64,000 nt of DNA. Origin: Xanthocytophaga agilis (GTDB lineage: Bacteria; Bacteroidota; Bacteroidia; Cytophagales; 172606-1). Below, in pieces: positions 54,801-61,649 of the stretch. Position 1 is the stretch's first letter; every line of letters starts with the position of its first letter. The stretch covers positions 62,001 to 126,000 of the forward strand of contig NZ_JASJOU010000003.1 in the NCBI RefSeq assembly GCF_030068605.1, read 5' to 3'. The position numbers and the translations under genes are program-made. The notes beneath the pieces were generated by a model, which saw nothing but the letters and a program-made list of their open reading frames with translations, was not told the origin of the DNA and ran no database searches.

Positions 54801-56971
54801 ATAACTTCATCCAACTTGAGTGAGGAAGAAGGAAATCTTTCGTTAAAATTTCCCAAATTTGGATTTAACGTTGCACTTCCTGTATAATGCCCTCTGCCAT
54901 CTTCCCGTACACTTTTGACAAACAAAGCTGTATGTGAACGTGTAGAGATTTTGTTGAGATAATACGTTTCTTTGTATCCTTCTGTATAAGAAGGAGAATT
55001 TAAGGTATTATCATCCTCATTATAGGAATAACCTACATATGGGGATCGCCACTTATAGTTAGAGGCAAACTTTCCATAATCAAATTTTACCCAATATCCC
55101 CAGTCCTGTTCATCGACTAATCCTGGCGTTCCCCGATCCACAAAATCAGGTCCGGTAACAGCGGTCAATAACCAGGCTGTTGCATACTTTTGAGGGTTAG
55201 ACTGTGTATAGAATGCATCTGTATTATCCCGGTAGGTGGCTTTTGTAAACTGGCGGAAGTTGTAAACTGGCAATGAATAATGATAAGTAAGTCCATCTTC
55301 AGCTGTGATTACAAATCCACCAATTCCTTTTGCAGGAGCTTTGCTACGAAATTCATTATTGGTTCCTGGTATAGTTACGGTGTAACAATCTTCCTCAAAA
55401 ATTATAGTCCCATCCGTCTGATCAATCGTATAGGGATCGCATTGTTGTTCGGTTCGTGTTGGAATTTGAGTGGGTTGTTTCCATTCCAGAAATAGGCCTT
55501 GGTTAACAAGCTGGCTATTTCCATCATATGCACTCAGTATTTCCTCATTGGAATACCAGGCGATATGCTTTCCCGTCACTAATTTTCTATCCTGTAACCC
55601 CTTTCTGTTGCCTTCTATCCTTTGTGCATATAAGCTATTATCCGTTACAGTTACGGTCTTTGAAGCATCCCAGGTATTGGAAAATCCCAGTTTAAATTCC
55701 CCAGCAGGATCTGTTCCTTTATGATAGTCATAGGCATTGGAAATATCACCATCATACCGAAATCCAACTTTATAGTTCTCATAGGGAATAGCATTGAACT
55801 TTAAATGATTTTCACTCATTCGTTTAGGCAATGCAACCGAACCAACTTCAAGACGATAAGGTCTTATATTACCTGACACAGTAGCCCCCATCACTGAGAA
55901 CATATCATGGGCAATATTAACAGGTCGAGCTGTAGAATATTTGTACTTCCAGTCTTTGTCCTCATCATACTTATTATAGGCAATATAGACATCACTGGCC
56001 TGATCTATTGCTTTATTACCCTGATCGCTGGATTGATATACACCCTGAAATGCCGATGGCTTATATGTAGTTGTTCCTTTTACATATAAAGTACTCAAAT
56101 TACTAGGGGTAGCATTTACAGCAGCATTCTGAAAATAGAGTGAACCAAACATTTTCTCCTGACGACTTTCATTAATGAATACCCACCAATCACGATGAAA
56201 TGCTTTCTTCTTTTCTACATAGGTAGGCTGCATAAAACCCAGAGACATTGTATTGGCAGGCATCACATTGTTCATAATGACACTTGTAGCAACAGATGTT
56301 GCTGCACTAACGCCTAAAGAAGTAGCGGCTTTGGCAACACCACTGGCAGCAGCGCTCGCACCGAAGGAAGCTATTGTTATAATCCCTTCCGCCATCTGAG
56401 CCGCATTAAAATCAAACTTACCATTTGCACCTCCTATGCCCAGAATATGGCCAGATGTCATTCCATCCTTATTATTAACCGTAGCACTAATTATCCCAAA
56501 CAAATCCACTTCCCCACCATGACCCTTTTCCACACTCCAGTTAAATCCTACCAAACCCCAGTTACTACGCCACCCACGATCCAGATCATCTTTGTAATTG
56601 ATAAGGTTATCTTCTCCACTGGCATCATCCGGATATTGAGCAACGTTTCTTGAAATTGCACCAGGATTTAGCGACCAACCAAGACCTACCCATGATGCTT
56701 CCTGGTTTAATCCTATTCCAGCATTATAGCTCAATGGCATAGAAAAACCACCATCTGCTCCCGGAATGTCCAGTGCAGGCAAAGTATAGGTCATATCACC
56801 TGTACTTAGGTTTACCATATCCGTACTGCCAGGAGACTGGTACGAGGTATGCTCAGCCTGATTAGGTCCCGTTGCAGAAGCATGACTAACTACAGGGAAA
56901 ATTATATTCGCTGTAATGTTAATCAATAAGAATGAGGCTATTAAACGAGTTATTTTCCTGCGATGCAGCAT
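51890..56971 (-). CDS. Giant TcB/SpvB-like exported protein (A2), partner of B2
   Basis: The 1693-residue paralogue of A1 has an N-terminal hydrophobic signal (RKITRLIASFLLINITANII). The same opening motif follows (STDMVNLSTGDMTYTLPAL, SMPLSYNAG, SWVGLGWSLNPGA). It differs by an Ala/Ser-rich hydrophobic insert near 180-230 (IASFGASAAASGVAKAATSLG). Both A proteins contain the block with AYAYTWFLTAITGPD / KYATAWLLTAVTGPD and the jelly-roll near the C-terminus (YIDDFRFHP). Both close in a YD-like segment ending YNYARP plus one residue. L2 lies 47 bp upstream, the same spacing as L1-A1; B2 follows across 90 bp. It is inferred to form a toxin-enclosing shell with B2. Confidence 0.8.
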   Translation of the reverse strand: MLHRRKITRLIASFLLINITANIIFPVVSHASATGPNQAEHTSYQSPGSTDMVNLSTGDMTYTLPALDIPGADGGFSMPLSYNAGIGLNQEASWVGLGWSLNPGAISRNVAQYPDDASGEDNLINYKDDLDRGWRSNWGLVGFNWSVEKGHGGEVDLFGIISATVNNKDGMTSGHILGIGGANGKFDFNAAQMAEGIITIASFGASAAASGVAKAATSLGVSAATSVATSVIMNNVMPANTMSLGFMQPTYVEKKKAFHRDWWVFINESRQEKMFGSLYFQNAAVNATPSNLSTLYVKGTTTYKPSAFQGVYQSSDQGNKAIDQASDVYIAYNKYDEDKDWKYKYSTARPVNIAHDMFSVMGATVSGNIRPYRLEVGSVALPKRMSENHLKFNAIPYENYKVGFRYDGDISNAYDYHKGTDPAGEFKLGFSNTWDASKTVTVTDNSLYAQRIEGNRKGLQDRKLVTGKHIAWYSNEEILSAYDGNSQLVNQGLFLEWKQPTQIPTRTEQQCDPYTIDQTDGTIIFEEDCYTVTIPGTNNEFRSKAPAKGIGGFVITAEDGLTYHYSLPVYNFRQFTKATYRDNTDAFYTQSNPQKYATAWLLTAVTGPDFVDRGTPGLVDEQDWGYWVKFDYGKFASNYKWRSPYVGYSYNEDDNTLNSPSYTEGYKETYYLNKISTRSHTALFVKSVREDGRGHYTGSATLNPNLGNFNERFPSSSLKLDEVIVLTNEDYKKLSTANGIGSGVPAFNENTANNTTSSDASLKSGDTFLNVLDINDVNADSRIRDYISQNALKRVVFNYSYRLCRKTINSFVSAVTPPGIQLDDQANMGVNSNDRGGKLTLESVSMYGPNSFKLMPDFTFQYGDNPEYSRNKWDQWGFYNSAGTTSVNSHKASSIDADAASWSLKKIITPLGGTIEFDYERDTYSSVSEYPLGSNLTFNRQIYNPTVGSISFPNYTGDLRNYYQPGDLVYLYATVWKAYACPSSNLSEQQTGEAGGAYTLTKVTANQIEIANPPQVPNSSNPPANCLSVADKIEGYIGMPADRKGGDIRVSRIRTTDATGNTYQTKYNYGRSITAGAVSSGVVSKVPYTEVDNVRYLHLTELGDYPQTPVLYGRVNVINSIGTTDNFSMRTEYTFTTPRSEMVKINNPYMYQDEEYVGTLKKTRLYESNYINEISISQIGQPRSIKKYNGNNKLEQTTTLGYSNAIPNNSNVANYANKQGVFTEGVMTNELILAWEQQGNDIWWTQYHKLFRTSKKYIPSVLVSQTTTKGTISNTASTQLFDFLTGQVLESQQTDALGNTFVSVEVPAYEKYPEMGSKTLNPLNKNMMVQPTASYVYRVQNGQRSTAPVSVAVQTWKGWDSYRSYDEATSKYLNKTEGPKIWRKQEAWVWDGRELNADGTLKGFSTSTDFNWSSLTQLSPWLKVGETAAYDHYSASLMSKDMNGNFAASKKGYNQQYTIANASNARYTEIVYSGAEDKTMVAPNVFHFGGEVRDADKQSSDVAHTGLYSVKLQNGEHGFRYTALAGDANDPATEIETGRTYRISAWIHRDDFASKAARLYVQYTDAQGAHILKQVGLADPGAQLSGNWYLVNAFVDIPASINGQTLTVGATNTGATPVYIDDFRFHPIDAPMTGYVYNPKTWQVTHILDNDNIYTFYEYDDAGILIKTYQERLGETGVRQQLSEKKYNYARPK

Positions 56972-57018
56972 AGAGGTAGAATAGAAAGATATGGTTTAAA
57001 TAGTTATAGTGGTTTTGC

Positions 57019-57669
57019 TTAATTTTCATCAAGTAACTTAAGAGAAGGTATAGCTTTTAAATTATCCATCTTAAATGGAAATGACACTACTCCTAACCCT
57101 AGTTGGCTATCCGTGATTTCAATTTTAAAATCCTCGTCCAGTTTAACCTTACGGGTATCGAAAATGAGTATAATCCGACTATGATTTGTGGTATTGAACA
57201 TTCTGGGATAGACACTTCCCGTAACGGGAAGTGTATCTGACGGCATTATTAGTTTGATTTGCTCTCCAATCTCTCTGTTGAGATACTGCAGGACTTGATT
57301 ATAGGCATTTCGGTTGTTAATAAAGGAAGCTTCTATCTCCCTGTTGTCCTTGGAAAGATCTAATGCGAAACATAAACGATTCGCATATATGGTGCGAATA
57401 GAATCTACAGCAATGGATGACCAATCTGAATGATTTTGCAGCTCTTGTTGCAAGAATATCTCTCCAGGAATAAATGTTAAAGAAACCTGTGTACCTTCTA
57501 TCTCTTTTTTCTGTATTAGGCCATTCTCAGGATTGTTAATATAGGCTTTGAATTCCATTTCAGAGACAGCATTATTCTTACAACCTGTCATTATGGATAG
57601 AGCAATAGCTAAAAATGTATATTTTATACAAGTTATTTTCTTAGCATAAGAAGAATCGGTCAGTATCAT
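57019..57669 (-). CDS. Cassette lipoprotein L2
   Basis: The 216-residue lipoprotein has lipobox IMTGC (Cys30). Landmarks shared with L1 are NNPENGLIQKKE just after the Cys, a central FALDLSKDNRE strand, and LGLGVVSFPFKMD near the end, with about one-quarter to one-third of residues alike by eye. No named family is recognised. It begins the second cassette, 47 bp before A2, and is preceded by the same tandem-repeat promoter layout as L1. The strict co-occurrence with A and B suggests a dedicated accessory role at the inner or outer membrane. Confidence 0.8.
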   Translation of the reverse strand: MILTDSSYAKKITCIKYTFLAIALSIMTGCKNNAVSEMEFKAYINNPENGLIQKKEIEGTQVSLTFIPGEIFLQQELQNHSDWSSIAVDSIRTIYANRLCFALDLSKDNREIEASFINNRNAYNQVLQYLNREIGEQIKLIMPSDTLPVTGSVYPRMFNTTNHSRIILIFDTRKVKLDEDFKIEITDSQLGLGVVSFPFKMDNLKAIPSLKLLDEN

Positions 57670-57804
57670 TATTTTATAAAATTCACAATGAATGAATACT
57701 TTTACAGGAGAAGGAATGGTACTAAAATTTTTATAGATACTCTATACATATGAATAGCTTTGACAGAATGTATAGAAAACGATTCCATATTAGTTGCTGT
57801 TTTA

Positions 57805-57889
57805 CAAAGTTACTTAAAGGGCATATCCTGATAAAATTGTCCAATAGCTATTTTGAAACTAATAGTTGTATTTTGAAACTGAAAGTTGT
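57805..57889 (-). promoter_or_regulatory. Promoter and tandem operator-like repeats of cassette 2
   Basis: Minus strand: 20-bp repeats ACAACTTTCAGTTTCAAAAT (57870-57889) and ACAACTATTAGTTTCAAAAT (57850-57869) lie 37 bp from TAACTTTG (57805-57812). In cassette 1 the gap is 38 bp. The spacer sequences are unlike each other, so the repeats and the -7 box appear selectively kept. Confidence 0.7.
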
Positions 57890-58164
57890 ATTCTATATAG
57901 GATCAACAGAATACTTAAAAATCTTTTATTATTCTCCATCCGAATCAGATAACCATTCTATAAGAGTTATTTCTCTATATAATTATTGTTACCTATCGTA
58001 AACTACTCCAAATTTAAAGGTGAGTAATAAAGAGAGTGAGGTTACATCAATGGTATATGACTTTATAGATGTGTAGACGAAAGTCCAAGCAAAAAATGAA
58101 CAAGGCAGTAGAGTAGCAAAGGGTAGGAATTCGAGAAAAGGAGGAATAGATCTTTTCAAAAGTA

Positions 58165-58205
58165 AAAACAGAGCTAACTCTTTGAAAGAGAGCAGGCTCT
58201 GTTTT
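58165..58205 (-). terminator. Terminator of the beta-strand repeat gene
   Basis: A 10-bp stem aaaacagagc / gctctgtttt (58165-58174 and 58196-58205) lies about 70 bp after the minus-strand stop and is T-rich on its 3' side. Confidence 0.65.
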
Positions 58206-58273
58206 ACTATATCTCAACTTGAATAAAAGAATGTCATACATTTGGCATAACAGAATGCCAACTTACACGTATG

Positions 58274-61200
58274 TTATTGAGGCTTCATCACCACATCATC
58301 TTTGGCTGTAGCCATGTTCAGTGATCCGGTTCCAGTACAGGCGATCAATACTTTTTTAGTAAACGTATTCCCTCCACTACAAGAATTAGTTGTATTACCT
58401 GTTTTGGTAAAATAAGCTTCATTGAGGAAAGTAGACTGATCCAGATACAGATTAGGAGCTGTAAAGCGGACAATGCCATTGAATACATTCCCTTTGTTGA
58501 GGTAGAGTTCTGCGTTTCCTCCAAAGGTCAAGGACTGTTCAGCAGCCCCCAGTTGAGTAAAGTTCCAGAGTCGTAAGGAACCGGCTGTAAAATTCAGAGA
58601 GCCTACAGCAATCTTTCTTCCAGAAGAAAGAATAGAGGTACCGCCTGATTCTCCAAAATAAATAAATCCTCCAGCATTGGTAGAATTGACAATAATATCT
58701 CCCTGGTATTCACTACCTGCCGCTCCCCGACTTAGGTATAGGCCTCCTCCGGCTGTACCTGAGTTAGTAACAGTTAAAGTACTGCCAAAGATATCTTTTA
58801 CAGTATTTCCAGTTGTCCAGTAAGTACCTGTAGGAGAGGCGAATGTAAGGCTTGTCACACCCTTAAACCAGTTACCCCCTCTACTGTTTTCTCCACTGGT
58901 TCCTGTTTTGGTCAGTGTAGCTGTCTTCTCACAAGTCACTCCATCTAACTGAATTCCTCCGGCAGTTACTGTCAGATCACCCCTAAAGGTGGTAGCGGGA
59001 CCAAGAATAATAACAGAACTTCCAGACGTAGATAAAGTCATAGGATCTGCTCCTTCCTGCGTGATTCCAGCCAGAGACAAACGACCTGCAGTAAAATTCG
59101 CACTTTCTACACGAATCACATGACCAGTCTTTAAAGTGGACAAACCACCCTGATCTCCAAACAATACAGAGCCATTAGCATTGGAAGAATTGATGATAAT
59201 GTCTCCATTAAATTCATGGCCCGTACCCACACGGCTCAGATAAAACTGGCCTGGTCCTTCTGTCGTTAAAGTTAGATTATTACCAAATACATCTTTCTTA
59301 CTCTCTCCAAAAGTCCAATATCCGCCACCTGTTGCGGCAATTTTGAAAGTGGTCGGACCGCTGAATGTATTTCCTCCCTGACCATTATACCCACCTGTTC
59401 CTGTTTTCTCCAGATAGGCTGTATTATTACAGGTTACTCCATTTAATTGAAAGCCTAAGGCTGTGGCTGTTAAAGGACCTCCAAAATTTGTCAACGGACC
59501 TAATGTCAGAGTAGAAGTTCCTGTCAAAGGCAGATTCACAGCAGCAGTACCATTTTGAGTAATACCAGCCAGTTGAAGAGTACCCGCAGAATAACCTTGT
59601 GAACCTATTGAAATAGTTTTTCCTGTTGCCAGAGTAGAAGTTCCGTTTCCATATCCAAAAGATATTAAAGCAGAACCTGTAGAGTTGATAATAATATTTC
59701 CATTGTATTCATTGCCTGTCGTTGCTCGGGATAAATACAATCCATACCCACTATTGCTGTTACTAATAATAGTCAGATCACCATTAAAAACATCTTTGGA
59801 AGTCAGCGCACTACCCATTCCACCTGATCCAGTGGCAGAATATTTAATGGTAGTCGCTCCATTAAACACATTACCTCCATTGCCATTTTCTCCACTTGAT
59901 CCTGTCTTCTCCAGGTAAGTGGTACCATTACAGGTTACTCCATTCAAAAGTATCCCACCTGCTGTGGCTGTTAAAGGACCTCCAAAATTTGTCAACGGAC
60001 CTAGTGTCAGAATAGAAGTTCCTGTCATAGATAGATTTACAGCAGCAGTACCATTTTGAGTAATACCAGCCAGTTGAAGAGTACCCGCAGAATAACCTTG
60101 TGAACCTATTGAAATAGTCTTTCCTGTTGCCAGAGTAGAAGTTCCGTTTCCATATCCAAAAGATATTAAAGCAGAACCTGTAGAGTTGATAATAATATTT
60201 CCATTGTATTCATTGCCTGTCGTTGCTCGGGATAAATACAATCCATACCCACTATTGCTGTTACTAATAATAGTCAGATCACCATTAAAAACATCTTTGG
60301 AAGTCAGCGCACTACCCATTCCACCTGATCCAGTGGCAGAATATTTAATGGTAGTCGCTCCATTAAACACATTACCTCCATTGCCATTTTCTCCACTTGA
60401 TCCTGTCTTCTCCAGGTAAGTGGTACCATTACAGGTTACTCCATTCAAAAGTATCCCACCTGCTGTGGCTGTTAAAGGACCTCCAAAATTTGTCAACGGA
60501 CCTAATGTCAGAGTAGAAGTTCCTGTCAAAGGCAGATTCACAGCAGCAGTACCGTTCTGGGTAATACCGGCCAGACTAAGTCCTCCAGCAGAGAATCCCT
60601 GTGAGCCTATTGAAATGGTTTTGCCTGCTAACAGAGTGGATTTGCCTCCTGTATCTCCGAATAAGATATTGGAATTTGCGGTTGAGCTAACACTAATGTT
60701 ACCATTAAAAGCATTGGCTGTTCCAGCTCGTGCCAGATAGATTCCGTTTCCACTAGTTCCTGTGTTGATCAGTGTCAGATCTCCATTAAAGGTATCACTC
60801 GTGGTTTGTGCACTGGTAATATAGCCACCAGTAGCTGAAGAAAACTTAATGGTAGTCACTCCATTAAACACATTGCCTCCATTACCCGTATCGCCACTGG
60901 CTCCTGTCTTTTCAAAAGAGGCTGTAGTATTAAAAGTCGTATACTGAAAAATAATACTACCACTTACTATATTGACACTAGCATTGATAACAGGTCCAGT
61001 GGAACTTCCTCCAAACGTAGTAGCTGATCCGGTAGCATTGATAGCACCTGCCCCTACTGTCCCTGCTGGGAAATAAGCTACTCCTGTAATGTTGAGTGTA
61101 TAGCCGTTAAGCTGAATAGATCCTGATTGTAACGTAAAGTTTGTCACTGTTACATTGCCAGATAATGCAGGGGCATTGCTGGCTGTAGCAATGGTGACAT

Positions 61201-61372
61201 TATCAGTCGATGTAGGCACACCTGCCGGACTCCAGTTTGAGGCTGTATTCCAGTTTGTACTGCTACTTCCTGTCCAGGTATAACTGGCGGATAAGGCAGG
61301 GAGAATACTTACCACAAAAAGCAGCAGGAATAACAGGCTTTTTCGAAATCTATTGTGTGGTTGCATGTACAT
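58274..61372 (-). CDS. Giant beta-strand repeat surface protein 1
   Basis: The 1032-residue exported protein has a signal peptide ending ALSAS and an opening module (SYTWTGSSSTNWNTASNW, VTVTNFTLQSGSIQLNGYTL). Five repeats of about 167 residues follow. Each runs LEKTG..GE.GNGGNVFNGATT, KDVFNGDLT, LYLSRA, ATGKTISIGSQG, LAGITQNGT, LTLGPLTNFGG, LLNGVTC. The sixth repeat stops half-way at LNMATAKDDVVMKPQ, which is the end of the protein. No T9SS C-terminal domain is seen. The units predict a parallel beta-helix-like rod, suggesting an adhesin or matrix protein. Repeats 2 and 3 are almost identical at DNA level. The upstream gene at 61650 is its closest relative. Confidence 0.8.
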   Translation of the reverse strand: MYMQPHNRFRKSLLFLLLFVVSILPALSASYTWTGSSSTNWNTASNWSPAGVPTSTDNVTIATASNAPALSGNVTVTNFTLQSGSIQLNGYTLNITGVAYFPAGTVGAGAINATGSATTFGGSSTGPVINASVNIVSGSIIFQYTTFNTTASFEKTGASGDTGNGGNVFNGVTTIKFSSATGGYITSAQTTSDTFNGDLTLINTGTSGNGIYLARAGTANAFNGNISVSSTANSNILFGDTGGKSTLLAGKTISIGSQGFSAGGLSLAGITQNGTAAVNLPLTGTSTLTLGPLTNFGGPLTATAGGILLNGVTCNGTTYLEKTGSSGENGNGGNVFNGATTIKYSATGSGGMGSALTSKDVFNGDLTIISNSNSGYGLYLSRATTGNEYNGNIIINSTGSALISFGYGNGTSTLATGKTISIGSQGYSAGTLQLAGITQNGTAAVNLSMTGTSILTLGPLTNFGGPLTATAGGILLNGVTCNGTTYLEKTGSSGENGNGGNVFNGATTIKYSATGSGGMGSALTSKDVFNGDLTIISNSNSGYGLYLSRATTGNEYNGNIIINSTGSALISFGYGNGTSTLATGKTISIGSQGYSAGTLQLAGITQNGTAAVNLPLTGTSTLTLGPLTNFGGPLTATALGFQLNGVTCNNTAYLEKTGTGGYNGQGGNTFSGPTTFKIAATGGGYWTFGESKKDVFGNNLTLTTEGPGQFYLSRVGTGHEFNGDIIINSSNANGSVLFGDQGGLSTLKTGHVIRVESANFTAGRLSLAGITQEGADPMTLSTSGSSVIILGPATTFRGDLTVTAGGIQLDGVTCEKTATLTKTGTSGENSRGGNWFKGVTSLTFASPTGTYWTTGNTVKDIFGSTLTVTNSGTAGGGLYLSRGAAGSEYQGDIIVNSTNAGGFIYFGESGGTSILSSGRKIAVGSLNFTAGSLRLWNFTQLGAAEQSLTFGGNAELYLNKGNVFNGIVRFTAPNLYLDQSTFLNEAYFTKTGNTTNSCSGGNTFTKKVLIACTGTGSLNMATAKDDVVMKPQ
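59538..60504 (-). repeat. Tandem near-identical repeat, period 501 bp
   Basis: Bases 59538-60003 and 60039-60504 (466 bp each, offset 501 bp, 167 codons) differ at only one position that I can see (tttt versus tctt near 59619). They encode repeats 2 and 3 of the protein. Confidence 0.9.
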
Positions 61373-61597
61373 AAATGATCAATAGTAAGATCTTTATTCT
61401 ATATGGGTTAACAATGTATATTCTGTCTTTAATTCTTTAACTTTTCTGATAGTAACTCACTAAATACCATATTCATGTATAATTTTTACTTTACATGAAT
61501 ATATATCCCACTTTGAACGTCTCATAGAAAAAAGATCTACTCATATAAATAGTATGCTAAGCGAACATTCTATACCAGAAGGTTTTTACTAGCTAAC

Positions 61598-61635
61598 CAT
61601 TGTCTTTCTGTTGGATTACAACTGACAAGACAATG
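61598..61635 (-). terminator. Possible terminator of giant gene 2
   Basis: Arms cattgtctt (61598-61606) and aagacaatg (61627-61635) form a perfect 9-bp stem, with an inner gttg/caac pair. It lies 14 bp after the stop of the gene at 61650. Confidence 0.5.
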
Positions 61636-61649
61636 ATTCATTCAATAAT

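Larger units (their letters stand above)
57670..58273. other. Control region of cassette 2 and terminator of the upstream giant gene
   Basis: The 604 bp hold the L2 promoter/operator (57805-57889) and the terminator of the beta-strand repeat gene (58165-58205). Plus-strand frames here lie over these sites and are not called as genes. Confidence 0.55.

Noticed and set aside
31906-57669. Prophage or integrative element carrying the RHS cassettes
   Set aside because: No integrase, transposase, phage structural gene, tRNA or flanking direct repeats were seen within the window.
57750-58001. 83-codon plus-strand ORF upstream of L2
   Set aside because: It overlaps the tandem operator repeats and the TAACTTTG box of cassette 2, which explain the sequence better.
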